Source: an uncultured Collinsella sp. (lineage in GTDB: Bacteria > Actinomycetota > Coriobacteriia > Coriobacteriales > Coriobacteriaceae). From it: a stretch of DNA of 14,658 bases. The position numbers and the translations under genes are program-made. The notes beneath the pieces are model-generated. The model ran no database searches and had not been told where the DNA came from. It was given only the letters and a program-made list of their open reading frames with translations. This document shows positions 1 through 7,544 of this stretch, one piece after another. The stretch is taken from positions 1-14,658 of the forward strand of contig UROJ01000013.1 in assembly GCA_900549335.1 (NCBI GenBank), in the 5' to 3' direction. How positions within the stretch are numbered: the stretch's first letter is position 1; each line of letters opens with the position of its first letter.

Positions 1-78
1 GGCAAGAACGCCCAGAGTGATGCGTCGAAAAAGAAAGACAAACGCCGCCGCGGACTGTTCGGCGGGCTCTTTGGATAA
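1..78 (+). CDS. C-terminal end of an unidentified protein (partial)
   Basis: Frame 1 is open from the window edge and ends at TAA (76-78), giving 25 residues. The tail is very basic and then Gly/Phe-rich, ending KKKDKRRRGLFGGLFG. A Lys/Arg stretch followed by a short hydrophobic Gly/Phe end could be a membrane-proximal or nucleic-acid-binding tail, but this is too little to assign a family. The next gene starts 66 bases downstream behind its own candidate -10 box, so it need not be in the same operon. That this is coding at all rests on the open frame, the composition and the clean stop before a promoter-like region. Confidence 0.55.
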   Translation, partial: GKNAQSDASKKKDKRRRGLFGGLFG

Positions 79-98
79 CCGCCACATCGCTGCGTCTG

Positions 99-104
99 TA
101 TACT
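99..104 (+). promoter_or_regulatory. Candidate -10 box for the phosphoesterase gene
   Basis: TATACT (99-104) matches the sigma-70 -10 consensus at 5 of 6 positions and would place the transcription start near 111, giving a leader of about 35 bases. No convincing -35 hexamer lies at 16-18 bases. TTGGAT at 71-76 is too far upstream, with a 22-base spacer. Tentative. Confidence 0.3.
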
Positions 105-144
105 TAGCACGAGTTGAACACGTTGCGAAATGAGGACAGAGACG

Positions 145-690
145 ATGATGTGGTTTACCGCCGACCTGCACCTGGGCGATACGAATATCTTGCACGACAT
201 GGATCGGCCGTTTGGCTCGGTCGAGGAGATGAATCGCAAGGTCATCGATGCCATCAATGAGTGCGTGGCTGCGGATGACCGCCTCTATATTTTGGGTGAC
301 TTTACCTATCATTTGCCCCTGGCGGAGGCGGTGCGCCTGCGCGAGCGTATCGAATGCCAGAACGTGACGCTCATCCGTGGTAACCATGACGGCGACTGGG
401 AAGATCCCGACGTACCGCAGATTTGGGAAGACGTGCGCGATTACCTGGAGATTGCTCCCGGCTATGCCAAGGGCCATCGTCTGGTTATGAGCCACTACCC
501 CATGCTCAGCTGGAACGGCAAGGCACGTGGCGCCATTATGCTGCATGGGCATATCCACAGCAGGGGTGACCGCACCAACGCACGCAACCGCGATCGCGAG
601 CGTCCCATTTATCGCTACGATGTGGGCCTCGACGCCAACGACTACAAGCCCGTAAGCCGAGACCAGATCCTGAATTTCTTTGGACTGTAG
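145..690 (+). CDS. Calcineurin-like metallophosphoesterase family protein
   Basis: A 181-residue protein carrying the complete metal-binding set of the calcineurin-like phosphoesterase fold: D7-x-H9 (TADLHLGD), G51-D52 (LGDF), G79-N80-H81-D82, H117 (SHYP) and H134-G-H136. It should therefore be a cytoplasmic two-metal phosphoesterase. There is no signal peptide. The small size and the N-terminal FTADLHLGDTNI motif match a widespread subgroup of single-domain phosphoesterases whose substrate is mostly unknown. I chose ATG 145 because TGAGGA (131-136) sits 8 bases upstream. The in-frame ATG at 130 has no ribosome binding site, and ATG 148 is a further alternative. The gene is followed by a REP-like hairpin and an intrinsic terminator, so it is probably monocistronic. 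Family assignment is firm; the substrate cannot be told from the sequence. Confidence 0.9.
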   Translation: MMWFTADLHLGDTNILHDMDRPFGSVEEMNRKVIDAINECVAADDRLYILGDFTYHLPLAEAVRLRERIECQNVTLIRGNHDGDWEDPDVPQIWEDVRDYLEIAPGYAKGHRLVMSHYPMLSWNGKARGAIMLHGHIHSRGDRTNARNRDRERPIYRYDVGLDANDYKPVSRDQILNFFGL

Positions 691-696
691 CTCGCA

Positions 697-733
697 AACC
701 GCCACGAAGGGGACAGGCACCTTTGTGGCGGTT
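697..733. repeat. REP-like palindrome with GGGGACAGGCACC core
   Basis: The arms AACCGCCAC (697-705) and GTGGCGGTT (725-733) extend inward through GAAGG/CCTTT to a 14-bp stem with one G-T pair and a 9-base loop. The core AAGGGGACAGGCACCTT (707-723) is a motif I recall from REP palindromes associated with Y1/RAYT transposases in many bacteria; that link is from memory. It is placed directly after a stop codon, typical of REP elements. No U tract follows it, so it is not itself the terminator. Confidence 0.5.
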
Positions 734-735
734 CT

Positions 736-771
736 GGCGCCGTTGCCATTCTGGCAGCGGCGCCTATTTTG
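736..771 (+). terminator. Intrinsic terminator of the phosphoesterase gene
   Basis: GGCGCCGTTGCC (736-747) pairs with GGCAGCGGCGCC (753-764): 12 bp with one G-U pair and a 5-base loop. The T-rich run TATTTTGT follows. It lies 46 bases after the phosphoesterase stop and immediately after the REP-like hairpin, and it separates that gene from the DUF2130 gene. Confidence 0.75.
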
Positions 772-828
772 TCCGCGCGGCGCGGTAGAGTGTAGGCGGT
801 TGAAATTTGCGTCCATTGAGGAGCTGCT

Positions 829-2586
829 ATGAACGAGATCAAGTGCCCGCATTGCGGCGAAGTTTTTAAGGTCGATGCGTCCGGCTATGCGGATATCGTC
901 AAGCAAGTGCGCGATGCTGAGTTCTCGCGTGACCTGGATGAGCGCGTAGCGGCGGCTCGACGCGAGGGCGAGCAGGCGCTGGAGCTTGAGCGCTCGCGTT
1001 CGTCAGCCGCTTTGCAGGAGGCAGAGTCTCAGCGCAACGCTCAGCTTGTCGAGCAGAAGAATGCTGCAGCTCAGCAGCTGGCACAAGAGGTTGCCAAGCG
1101 CGATGCTGAGCTTGCCGAGCTGCGCGCCAAGCTCGAGGGCGCTGCCACAGAGCGCGAGAGTGCAAGCCAGCGTGCGGCGGTTGAGGCCCGCGCCGATGCT
1201 CAAAAGGAGAATGCCGAGCTGCAGCGCGAGATCGACAACCTGCGTGCGCAGTTGGGGCGCAAAGATGATGAAGCCAGGCTTGCCGAGGCGGCGGCACGTA
1301 ATGCTGCTCAAAACGATTTAGCTGCACGTGATGCTCAGATTGCCGAGCTGCAGGCCAGGCTTGCCGCGGCGGACAAGGCCCAGGAGATGGCGCTTGCTGC
1401 TGCTGCGGCCGAGTCGCAGCGTGAGCTCGAGGCCGCTCGCAGCGAGGCCGAGCGCACGCTTGCTGACTATCGCGCGCAGGTACAAGAGAAGTTTTCCGTC
1501 GCAAAGGCTCAGTCCGAGCAGGAAGCCGAGGGTCTGCGTGCTCAGCTGCGCGAACAGGAACTGACGGCCAAAATGAACCTATCGGAGGCGGTTGCCGCAG
1601 CAGAGCGTGAGCGTGACGAAGCGCGTGCCAAGCTGACGAGCGAGCTGGCGGTGCGCGATTCTCGCGAGGAGCAAGCCAAGGCGGCACACGAGCTCGAGCT
1701 TGCGCAGGCCAAGCGCGCGAGCGATGACCTGATTCGCTACAAGGATGAAGAGATTGAGCGCCTTAAGGACATGAAGGTCCGCCTGTCCACCAAGATGGTG
1801 GGCGAGTCGCTCGAGCAGCACTGCGAGACCGAGTTCAACCGTCTGCGCATGACGGCGTTTCCCAACGCGTACTTCGAGAAAGATAACGATGCGTCCGAGG
1901 GTACCAAAGGCGACTTTATCTTCCGCGAGTGCGACGCAAGCGGTAACGAGGTCATTTCGATTATGTTCGAGATGAAAAACGAGAACGACGAGACCACGAC
2001 CAAGCATAAAAACGAGGACTTCTTTAAGAAACTCGATCACGATCGCCGCCAAAAAGGCTGTGAGTACGCGGTGCTCTGCACGCTGCTCGAGCCCGAGAGC
2101 GAGCTCTATAACGCAGGGATAGTCGACGTGAGCTATCGCTACGAGAAGATGTACGTGATCCGCCCGCAGTTTTTCATTCCCATGATTACGCTTCTTCGCA
2201 ACGCCGCCATGGGTTCGCTGCGCTATAAGCAGGAGCTAGCGGAGTACAAACAGCAGAATATCGACGTTACGAACTTCGAAGCCAAGATGGAAAAGTTCAA
2301 GAATGATTTCGGTCGCAACTACGAGATCGCGAGCCGCAAGTTCCAAACGGCGATTGATGAGATCGACAAGACGATTAGCCATCTGCAGAAAACCAAGGAG
2401 GCGTTGCTGTCCTCCGAGAACAATCTGCGCCTAGCCAACAAGAAGGCCGACGATCTTACCATTCGCAAGCTCACGTGGGGCAACAAGACCATGAAGGCGG
2501 CGTTTGACGAGGCGCGCGGGGCTGCGTCAGAGACAAACGATGAGCCAGCCGAGGCGGATTCGTATGAGATCGAGGATGCCGAGTAA
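829..2586 (+). CDS. DUF2130 family coiled-coil protein with PD-(D/E)XK-like domain
   Basis: A 585-residue protein with three parts. Residues 1-20 hold a small CxxC knuckle (CPHCGEVF). Residues about 25-330 form a very long Ala/Glu/Arg-rich coiled coil. A globular domain of about 335-470 matches what I know of DUF2130, followed by a second predicted coiled coil (about 480-555) and an acidic tail. In the globular domain D362 (KGDF) and E381-M-K383 (FEMKNE), each next to hydrophobic strands, form a D...ExK signature as in PD-(D/E)XK nucleases. The overall build (coiled coil plus nuclease-like fold, no membrane segment) suggests a cytoplasmic structural or nucleic-acid-acting protein, but no reaction is established. 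Start: GAGGAG (818-823) lies 5 bases before ATG 829. The gene stands alone between two terminators. Family call is firm; nuclease activity is inference. Confidence 0.9.
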   Translation: MNEIKCPHCGEVFKVDASGYADIVKQVRDAEFSRDLDERVAAARREGEQALELERSRSSAALQEAESQRNAQLVEQKNAAAQQLAQEVAKRDAELAELRAKLEGAATERESASQRAAVEARADAQKENAELQREIDNLRAQLGRKDDEARLAEAAARNAAQNDLAARDAQIAELQARLAAADKAQEMALAAAAAESQRELEAARSEAERTLADYRAQVQEKFSVAKAQSEQEAEGLRAQLREQELTAKMNLSEAVAAAERERDEARAKLTSELAVRDSREEQAKAAHELELAQAKRASDDLIRYKDEEIERLKDMKVRLSTKMVGESLEQHCETEFNRLRMTAFPNAYFEKDNDASEGTKGDFIFRECDASGNEVISIMFEMKNENDETTTKHKNEDFFKKLDHDRRQKGCEYAVLCTLLEPESELYNAGIVDVSYRYEKMYVIRPQFFIPMITLLRNAAMGSLRYKQELAEYKQQNIDVTNFEAKMEKFKNDFGRNYEIASRKFQTAIDEIDKTISHLQKTKEALLSSENNLRLANKKADDLTIRKLTWGNKTMKAAFDEARGAASETNDEPAEADSYEIEDAE

Positions 2587-2603
2587 GGTATAGCGGATAG
2601 TGC

Positions 2604-2650
2604 AAAAGCGGGGCCGCTGGCGAAATTGCCAACGGCCCCGCTTCGTTTCG
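2604..2650. terminator. Bidirectional terminator between convergent genes
   Basis: GCGGGGCCG (2608-2616) pairs with CGGCCCCGC (2633-2641), and inside it TGGC pairs with GCCA around GAAATT. An AAAA run (2604-2607) precedes the stem, giving UUUU on the minus strand. TTCGTTTCGTTT follows on the plus strand. It serves the convergent DUF2130 and helicase genes, whose stop codons are only 79 bases apart. Confidence 0.8.
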
Positions 2651-2665
2651 TTTCGGTACGTTCGG

Positions 2666-5347
2666 CTAGTCCTCGAGCAGGTCCTCGATAAAGCCGACGC
2701 GGTAGTTTTTGAAGATGACCTCGCCGCCGTCTTGCGTGGCGTCCAGATCGACATCGCCCATGATGCCAAAATCGTGGTCGCCATCCTCGTCGGCAAAGAT
2801 CTGGTGCACGTGCCATACGTGCGCGGTCTTCTCGTCGGACTCGTCAATGGAAAACATCGCGGCGCTGCGGGCATCTCCGTCGGTGAGGATTTCCTCGTGC
2901 TGCTCGTGGTAAGCGTCGAGTGCTTTTTGCCAGCGGATCTCGCTCATGCCCCAGTCGTCGTCGAGCTCGCCCAGGTCGCGAACATGCTCGCGGGCGGCAA
3001 GGGTCACGCGGCGGAAGAGCGCGTTGCGCACCAGCAGGGTGCAGCCACGGCGGTCTGCCACGACTTCGTCGATGCCCTGCGGCGGTGCGGCATCGAGGGC
3101 TGCCGGGTTGCCGGCGTTCTCCCACTCATCCACCAGGCTCGAGTCCACCGAGCGCACCACAAAGCCCAGCCACGAGATAATGTCGCGCAGGCGCTCGTCG
3201 CGCTTCTCAATGGGTACGGTGCGGTCGAGCGAACGGTAAGCCTCTGCCAGGTAGCGCAGCAAAATGCCCTCGGAGCGGGCGATGCCGAGCTTTTGAATGT
3301 AGCCCTTAAAATCGCTCGCGCTTTCCAGCATATCGCGCAGGACGCTCTTGGGAGAGAGCTGGTAGTCGTTTGCCCAGGGCACTTCCTGGCAGTACTTGTC
3401 AAAGGCGGCATCGAGCAAATCCTCGAGCGGCTTTTCGTACGTGACGTCTTGAATGCGCTCCAAGCGCTCCTCATACTCGATGCCGTCGGCCTTCATTTCG
3501 GCCATAGCGCGATCGCGTGCGGCGCGCTCCTGTGCGCGCAGCACCTGCTTGGGATCCTCGAGCGTTGCCTCGACCATTGAGATTAGATCCATGGTATAGG
3601 TCTCGCTCTCGGGATCGAGCAGCTCCAATGCGGCAAGCAAGAACGGCGAGAGCGGCTGATCGAGCGCGAAGTCCTCGGGCAGATCGACCGTCAGCGCATA
3701 GTCGATGTCTGGTGCGGCGTCAGTCGGGGCGTCGGGTGCGGGCGGCACCTCGGTGCGAACGACGACGCCGGAATCGATGAGCGTGGCGAAGATTTCGTCG
3801 GCGCGAACCTCGAGCTTGGCCTTTTCCTCGGGGGTCTGCAAGCTCGTCTCGATGAGGTCGTGTACGCGGGCTCGGGCATCGCCGCCCTGCTCGACCACGC
3901 TAATCACCATGGAGTGTGTGATGCGCAGGCGCGGCTTGAGCGTCTCGGGCTGCGTCTCGATCAGGCGCTCAAAGGTCTGCTTGTTCCAGGTGACAAAGCC
4001 CTCGGGGGCCTTTTTCTTTTTAATCTTACGGAGCTTTTTGGGGTCGTCGCCCGCTTTGGCCATAAGCTTGGCATTCTCGATCTCGTGCTCGGGTGCCTCG
4101 GCAATCACCATGCCCTCGGTATCAAAGCCCGAGCGGCCGGCGCGACCGGCAATCTGGTGGAACTCGCGGGCGCGCAGACGACGCATCTTGTAGCCATCGA
4201 ACTTGGTGAGCGCGGTGAGCACCACGGTGTGGATGGGTACGTTGATGCCGACGCCGAGCGTATCGGTGCCGCAGATGACGGGCAGCAGACCCTGCTGCGC
4301 CAAGCGCTCGACCAGCAGGCGATAGCGCGGCAACATGCCAGCATGGTGCACGCCGACGCCGCATCCAAGCAGGCGCTTGAGAATCTTACCAAAGGCCGTC
4401 GAGAAGCTCGTGCCCTTGGCCGCTTCCTTGATGGCCTCGCGCTGCTCCTTGCTGGCGATGCCAAAATTGGCGAGTGACTGTGCCGTCGCAAGTGCGGCAT
4501 CCTGGCTAAAGTGCACGATGTAGAGCGGGGCCTCGCCGCGACGCATCGCGAGCTCGACGGTGCCCTCGAGGGAGGTCGTCACATAGTCGTAGCTCAGCGG
4601 TACGGGACGCGGGGCGTCGACGACTAGGTCGCAGGTAGCGCCGGTGTGTTCCTCGAGCGAGGCGGCGATCGCGGTGACATCGCCGAGCGTGGCGCTCATG
4701 AGCATGAATTGCGTGTGGGGCAGGGTGAGCAGCGGCACCTGCCAGGCCCAGCCGCGGTCGGGGTCGGCAAAGTAGTGGAACTCGTCCATGGCCACGCAGC
4801 CCACATCGGCGTCCTCACCCTCGCGCAGCGCATCGTTGGCAAGGATTTCGGCCGTGCAGCAGATGACGGGCGCCTTGGTGTTGATGTGCGTATCGCCGGT
4901 GATCATGCCGACGTTGTCGCGGCCGAGCACCTGTACAAGGTCGAAAAACTTCTCGCTGACCAGGGCCTTGATGGGGGCCGTGTAATAGCAGCGCTTGCCC
5001 TGCGCCATGCCCATAAAGAGCATGCCCAGCGCGACGAGCGATTTACCCGATCCGGTCGGTGTGCCTAAAATGACGTGATCGCCGGCAGCCAGGTCCATGA
5101 GGGCCTCTTCTTGGTGGTCCCACAGCTCAATGCCGCGATCGCTCGTCCATTCAAAGAAGCGTTCGAAGGCTTGATCGGCCGTGAGCCATGGCTCGGGCTC
5201 GCTGCCGTCCTCGGGCTCCCACCAGGTGGGGGAGAGCGCGCCGAGCGAGCCAAACTCGGCTTCGGTTCCCGTGCCGCCCGAGAATGAGCTGGCGGCCCCG
5301 GCACCGGAAACGGTGCTGGCAGCGGTATCTGTCGTGGTCTGTGCCAT
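2666..5347 (-). CDS. Ski2-like DExH-box helicase with DUF3516-type C-terminal domain
   Basis: An 893-residue superfamily 2 helicase. The two RecA lobes lie at about residues 75-420: Q-type start (WDHQEEAL, 76-83), Walker A GTPTGSGKS (95-103), motif Ia TAPIKALV (123-130), Walker B DEFH (188-191), SAT (218-220), VGVHHAGMLPRYR (331-343) and motif VI QIAGRAGRSG (398-407). The HHAGMLP and GRAGRSGFDTEG signatures are those of the Ski2/Mtr4-like branch, which acts on RNA. The remaining 460 or so residues match in size and position the DUF3516 domain found C-terminal to such helicases in Actinobacteria. The first 55 residues are low-complexity Ala/Thr/Ser/Gly. A cytoplasmic RNA-remodelling role is inferred. 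The start ATG 5347 has only a weak GAGAGAAAG-type ribosome binding site. The gene lies 98 bases after trmB on the same strand behind its own candidate -10, and could be co-transcribed or independent. Confidence 0.93.
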   Translation of the reverse strand: MAQTTTDTAASTVSGAGAASSFSGGTGTEAEFGSLGALSPTWWEPEDGSEPEPWLTADQAFERFFEWTSDRGIELWDHQEEALMDLAAGDHVILGTPTGSGKSLVALGMLFMGMAQGKRCYYTAPIKALVSEKFFDLVQVLGRDNVGMITGDTHINTKAPVICCTAEILANDALREGEDADVGCVAMDEFHYFADPDRGWAWQVPLLTLPHTQFMLMSATLGDVTAIAASLEEHTGATCDLVVDAPRPVPLSYDYVTTSLEGTVELAMRRGEAPLYIVHFSQDAALATAQSLANFGIASKEQREAIKEAAKGTSFSTAFGKILKRLLGCGVGVHHAGMLPRYRLLVERLAQQGLLPVICGTDTLGVGINVPIHTVVLTALTKFDGYKMRRLRAREFHQIAGRAGRSGFDTEGMVIAEAPEHEIENAKLMAKAGDDPKKLRKIKKKKAPEGFVTWNKQTFERLIETQPETLKPRLRITHSMVISVVEQGGDARARVHDLIETSLQTPEEKAKLEVRADEIFATLIDSGVVVRTEVPPAPDAPTDAAPDIDYALTVDLPEDFALDQPLSPFLLAALELLDPESETYTMDLISMVEATLEDPKQVLRAQERAARDRAMAEMKADGIEYEERLERIQDVTYEKPLEDLLDAAFDKYCQEVPWANDYQLSPKSVLRDMLESASDFKGYIQKLGIARSEGILLRYLAEAYRSLDRTVPIEKRDERLRDIISWLGFVVRSVDSSLVDEWENAGNPAALDAAPPQGIDEVVADRRGCTLLVRNALFRRVTLAAREHVRDLGELDDDWGMSEIRWQKALDAYHEQHEEILTDGDARSAAMFSIDESDEKTAHVWHVHQIFADEDGDHDFGIMGDVDLDATQDGGEVIFKNYRVGFIEDLLED

Positions 5348-5380
5348 GTGGTTGCTTTCTCTCGCGATTGTCCGCCAACT

Positions 5381-5386
5381 ATTATG
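5381..5386 (-). promoter_or_regulatory. Candidate -10 box for the DExH helicase gene
   Basis: On the minus strand CATAAT matches 5 of 6 positions of the -10 consensus and sits 33 bases before the helicase ATG, giving a leader of about 27 bases. No good -35 element is visible at the right distance, so this is a weak prediction. Confidence 0.3.
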
Positions 5387-5445
5387 GCGTAGCGGCGCCG
5401 CGGGGTGCCAGCGCGCGAGAAAATGCAGGAAATGGGCGCTTGAAG

Positions 5446-6285
5446 TTAGTGCTCTTGCGGCAGGCGCTTCTTGCCTTTGCGGGCGCGGTTTCTAAAGTTC
5501 TCGACGGCTTCTTCCATGCCCAGAGGTACATAGGTGAGCTCATCGAGGTTATCGGGCAGGTAGCAGGCAAGGCTTTGCTCCTGCGCGCGTCCTACTGTGA
5601 GCTGTTCGTCGGTTGGCTGCGTGCCGGGTGTGGCGCAGATGCCATAGACAGCGGCGCCCATTTCGCGCGTGCGACATTCATATTCGGTCTCGGGATGCTC
5701 GGGATGGTCGCGGCGAACGTCGTCACTTACCCAAAGCGTGTCGTAGCCGGCCGAGGCAAACTGCCCCAGGGCGTAGTCGCGCAATGGCTTGCTGTCGGTG
5801 CGCAGCGTGACGGTGGTGCCGGCTGCAAAGAGCGGGCGGTAGAGCATCAGATGGTCGACATGGACGAGTCGTTTTTTGGCGTACTTGGCCTTGGGCTGCG
5901 GCGTGGGAAAGTTGATGGTGATGGCATCGAGCTCGCCTGCGGCAAACAGCTGCGGCAGCGATGCGGCGCTTCGGGGCAGGACGAGTGCGTTGGTCAGTTC
6001 CTGCTCGCAGATTTTCTGCGCGGCATAGGCGATACAGATGGGCTCCTGGTCCATACCGATAAAGAGGGTGTTTGGCTCGTGGGCCGCGCGCTCTACAAGG
6101 TACGTTCCCTTGCCACAGCCAAGATCCAGGTGAAGGTGTTCAAAGGGCTTGCTGCCAACTGGCGCACAGGCCTCGCGCCAATCTCCGGCATAGATTTCAG
6201 GGTTCGTCTCAATCGCATCGACGTAGCGCTCCAGGCGCTCCTCGAGCACAAAGTTCTTAGGCGTGCGAACGTGGACGGCTCCCAT
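5446..6285 (-). CDS. trmB: TrmB-like tRNA (guanine-N7)-methyltransferase homolog, altered active-site motif
   Basis: A 279-residue class I SAM methyltransferase of the TrmB family, whose members form m7G46 in the tRNA variable loop. The SAM motif is LDLGCGKGTYL (53-63), followed by FIGMDQEP (75-82). The C-terminal family motif is TEYE (200-203) with RTREMG. The hallmark NFPDPW-PK-RH-KRR segment aligns without gaps to NFPTPQPKAKYAKKRL (125-140), but the Asp is Thr128, the Trp is Gln130, the His is Tyr135 and one Arg is Lys138. From memory, several of these residues matter for catalysis or tRNA binding in E. coli TrmB, so activity may differ. It is also somewhat longer than usual, with a basic C-terminal tail (RNRARKGKKR). 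Start: AAGGAG 4 bases before ATG 6285. It lies downstream of the Trm9-like gene on the same strand. Fold and family are well supported; the exact reaction is less certain. Confidence 0.75.
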   Translation of the reverse strand: MGAVHVRTPKNFVLEERLERYVDAIETNPEIYAGDWREACAPVGSKPFEHLHLDLGCGKGTYLVERAAHEPNTLFIGMDQEPICIAYAAQKICEQELTNALVLPRSAASLPQLFAAGELDAITINFPTPQPKAKYAKKRLVHVDHLMLYRPLFAAGTTVTLRTDSKPLRDYALGQFASAGYDTLWVSDDVRRDHPEHPETEYECRTREMGAAVYGICATPGTQPTDEQLTVGRAQEQSLACYLPDNLDELTYVPLGMEEAVENFRNRARKGKKRLPQEH

Positions 6286-6341
6286 GAGGCTCCTTGGTCA
6301 TAAGTATGGAACGCATAGCTGCGCGTTCCGTCAATGGGTTG

Positions 6342-6366
6342 AAAAAAGGGTGGGCATAGTTTGCCC
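6342..6366 (-). terminator. Weak intrinsic terminator after the Trm9-like gene
   Basis: On the minus strand GGGCA, loop AACTA, TGCCC forms a 5-bp stem. It is followed after ACCC by six T residues (A run at 6342-6347 on the plus strand). The stem is short, so read-through into trmB is likely. A second small hairpin, GGAACGC/GCGTTCC (6308-6314 with 6323-6329), lies between it and trmB. Confidence 0.4.
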
Positions 6367-6404
6367 GAAAGATGTGGTGCGGCCCGGCGGCGAGTCGTCG
6401 GTGC

Positions 6405-7277
6405 CTACAGGCGCTTGAGGATTACATAGCGGTTGAGCTCGCCGCTGCGACCATCGGCATGGAAGCGCTCAAGCTCGCGCACGGGGACCTCGCCGCTCTT
6501 GTAGAACGTACGGACGCCGCGCACCAGGTCGGTGATCTGCTGATCGTCAAAGTGATGGCAATAGCGGTAGGCGTGGCGGTCGTTTTGCCAGCCAATGAGG
6601 TGGTCGCCGGCTTCAAACTGCGCGGAATCGTAACCCTCAAACGGCGGGGTGAGCTCGGCACGGGCTTCGGCTCGAACGGCCTTGCGCGCCATGCGCTCAT
6701 CGTTCATAAACTCCCAAAAGCTGATGGCGATGATGCCGCCCGGGCGCGTCTGCCGCACCAGGGCGTCGAGCACGCGTACGCGGTACTCGCACGACGGCAC
6801 GTGGTGCATAAAGCCAAAGCAGACCGAGATGTCGGCGAGCGGGGCGTCGAAAAGCACGTCGGGTGTTTCGGCGGGGTTGAGCTTCATGAGGGCGTCGAGC
6901 ACGTCGAGTTCCTGGAAGTGCAGGTTGGGAATGCGAAGCGCGTGGCCATGTGCATCGATGGCCAGGTCTTGGCACGAGTCGACGCCATAGAACTCAAACG
7001 GGCAGCTGGCATCTGCCGAGGGGTTTGCGCCGTCGACACCCTTGGCGGCAAGTGCGCCGCCGGCTGCAAAGTTCTCGAATCGCATATTGCCGCAGGCGAG
7101 ATCGAAGACGCGGACGGGATGCTCGATCGTGGCGACGTCGAGCTGCCCGAGCGCGATGTCCATGGTGCGTACCCAGCCGGGCCACGGGGCCTGGCGCGTA
7201 TCGGAGAAGGAGGCGGAGTGCTCGCGATAGAACGTGTTGTTGAGCTGGATGAGCGATGAGGCGAAATCGCGGTTCAC
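6405..7277 (-). CDS. Trm9/ALKBH8-like class I SAM methyltransferase
   Basis: A 290-residue methyltransferase when started at GTG 7277. Features that recall eukaryotic Trm9 and the ALKBH8 methyltransferase domain: the N-terminal FYREH-x4-FSDTRQAPWPGW segment (16-35, compare FS-TR-xPWP in yeast Trm9), SAM motif VFDLACGN (57-64), FGFMHHV (154-160) followed by a YRVRVL helix, FWEF (187-190), and a late YRYCHHF (237-243) like the RYYHLF region of Trm9. Those enzymes methylate 5-carboxymethyluridine at the tRNA wobble base, downstream of Elp3. An Elp3 gene lies 2 kb away. There is an insert at about 71-95 between motifs I and II. Start choice: the in-frame ATG at 7325 has no ribosome binding site and falls inside a candidate -10 box, while GTG 7277 is preceded by GGAGGGAG. 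Methyltransferase identity is firm; the substrate is inferred. Confidence 0.85.
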   Translation of the reverse strand: MNRDFASSLIQLNNTFYREHSASFSDTRQAPWPGWVRTMDIALGQLDVATIEHPVRVFDLACGNMRFENFAAGGALAAKGVDGANPSADASCPFEFYGVDSCQDLAIDAHGHALRIPNLHFQELDVLDALMKLNPAETPDVLFDAPLADISVCFGFMHHVPSCEYRVRVLDALVRQTRPGGIIAISFWEFMNDERMARKAVRAEARAELTPPFEGYDSAQFEAGDHLIGWQNDRHAYRYCHHFDDQQITDLVRGVRTFYKSGEVPVRELERFHADGRSGELNRYVILKRL

Positions 7278-7323
7278 GGCGCGGGACTCCCTCCGTTGGC
7301 GGTGCGGAATAAACAGTACGACC

Positions 7324-7353
7324 ATACTACCGTTAACGCCGCAACGGGGACAA
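7324..7353 (-). promoter_or_regulatory. Candidate sigma-70 promoter of the Trm9-like gene
   Basis: On the minus strand, -35 TTGTCC (7348-7353, 4 of 6) and -10 TAGTAT (7324-7329, 4 of 6) are separated by 18 bases. Transcription would start near 7317, giving a leader of about 40 bases that contains the GGAGGGAG site before GTG 7277. The upstream ATG at 7325 overlaps this -10 box, which argues against it as the start codon. Confidence 0.4.
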
Positions 7354-7397
7354 CCAAGCTACGGGTCATTGCTTTGTTTGGACACATTTCCGCAGCT

Positions 7398-7426
7398 CAT
7401 ATGTGCCCGCAACCGCCGGTTGTCAA
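7398..7426 (-). promoter_or_regulatory. Second candidate minus-strand promoter with perfect -35
   Basis: On the minus strand TTGACA (7421-7426) is a perfect -35, with a 17-base spacer to CATATG (7398-7403), a poor -10 (3 of 6). It would give a longer leader for the Trm9-like gene. The intergenic region 7278-7544 (267 bases) holds this site, the promoter nearer the gene and a plus-strand -10; nothing else is recognised in it. Confidence 0.3.
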
Positions 7427-7435
7427 AAATCTCAC

Positions 7436-7441
7436 TAGAAT
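7436..7441 (+). promoter_or_regulatory. Candidate -10 box for the XRE/DUF4097 operon
   Basis: TAGAAT (7436-7441) matches 5 of 6 of the -10 consensus but has no good -35. It would give a leader of about 97 bases before ATG 7545. An in-frame ATG at 7449 lies 7 bases after this box, at the distance of a leaderless start, and would add 32 residues to the regulator. Confidence 0.35.
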
Positions 7442-7544
7442 AGGTGGCATGCTCTTGGCGGTGGCGGATAGATTTTTAACTGTGCAAGGCGCCTTAAGAA
7501 CAAAAACGGTCCGGCGGCACGGCTGGCATCACATAGGAGGAACC

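Noticed and set aside
899-1687. Minus-strand 262-codon frame and several plus-strand frames inside the DUF2130 coiled coil
   Set aside because: They come from the repetitive GAG/GCN-rich coding of the coiled coil. Their products are Arg/Ala/Pro-rich with no domain.
2600-3580. A 326-codon plus-strand frame opposite the 3' end of the DExH helicase
   Set aside because: It starts within the bidirectional terminator hairpin and is a mirror of the helicase C-terminal coding sequence.
5188-6303. A 371-codon plus-strand frame opposite trmB
   Set aside because: The minus strand holds the SAM-binding and TrmB family motifs and a ribosome binding site. The plus frame has neither motif nor plausible start signal.
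6306-6334. TTGACG on the minus strand (6329-6334) as a -35 for trmB
   Set aside because: The hexamer is good, but at 17 bases only TTCCAT is found, and the spacer is occupied by a GGAACGC/GCGTTCC hairpin. Not enough to call a promoter.
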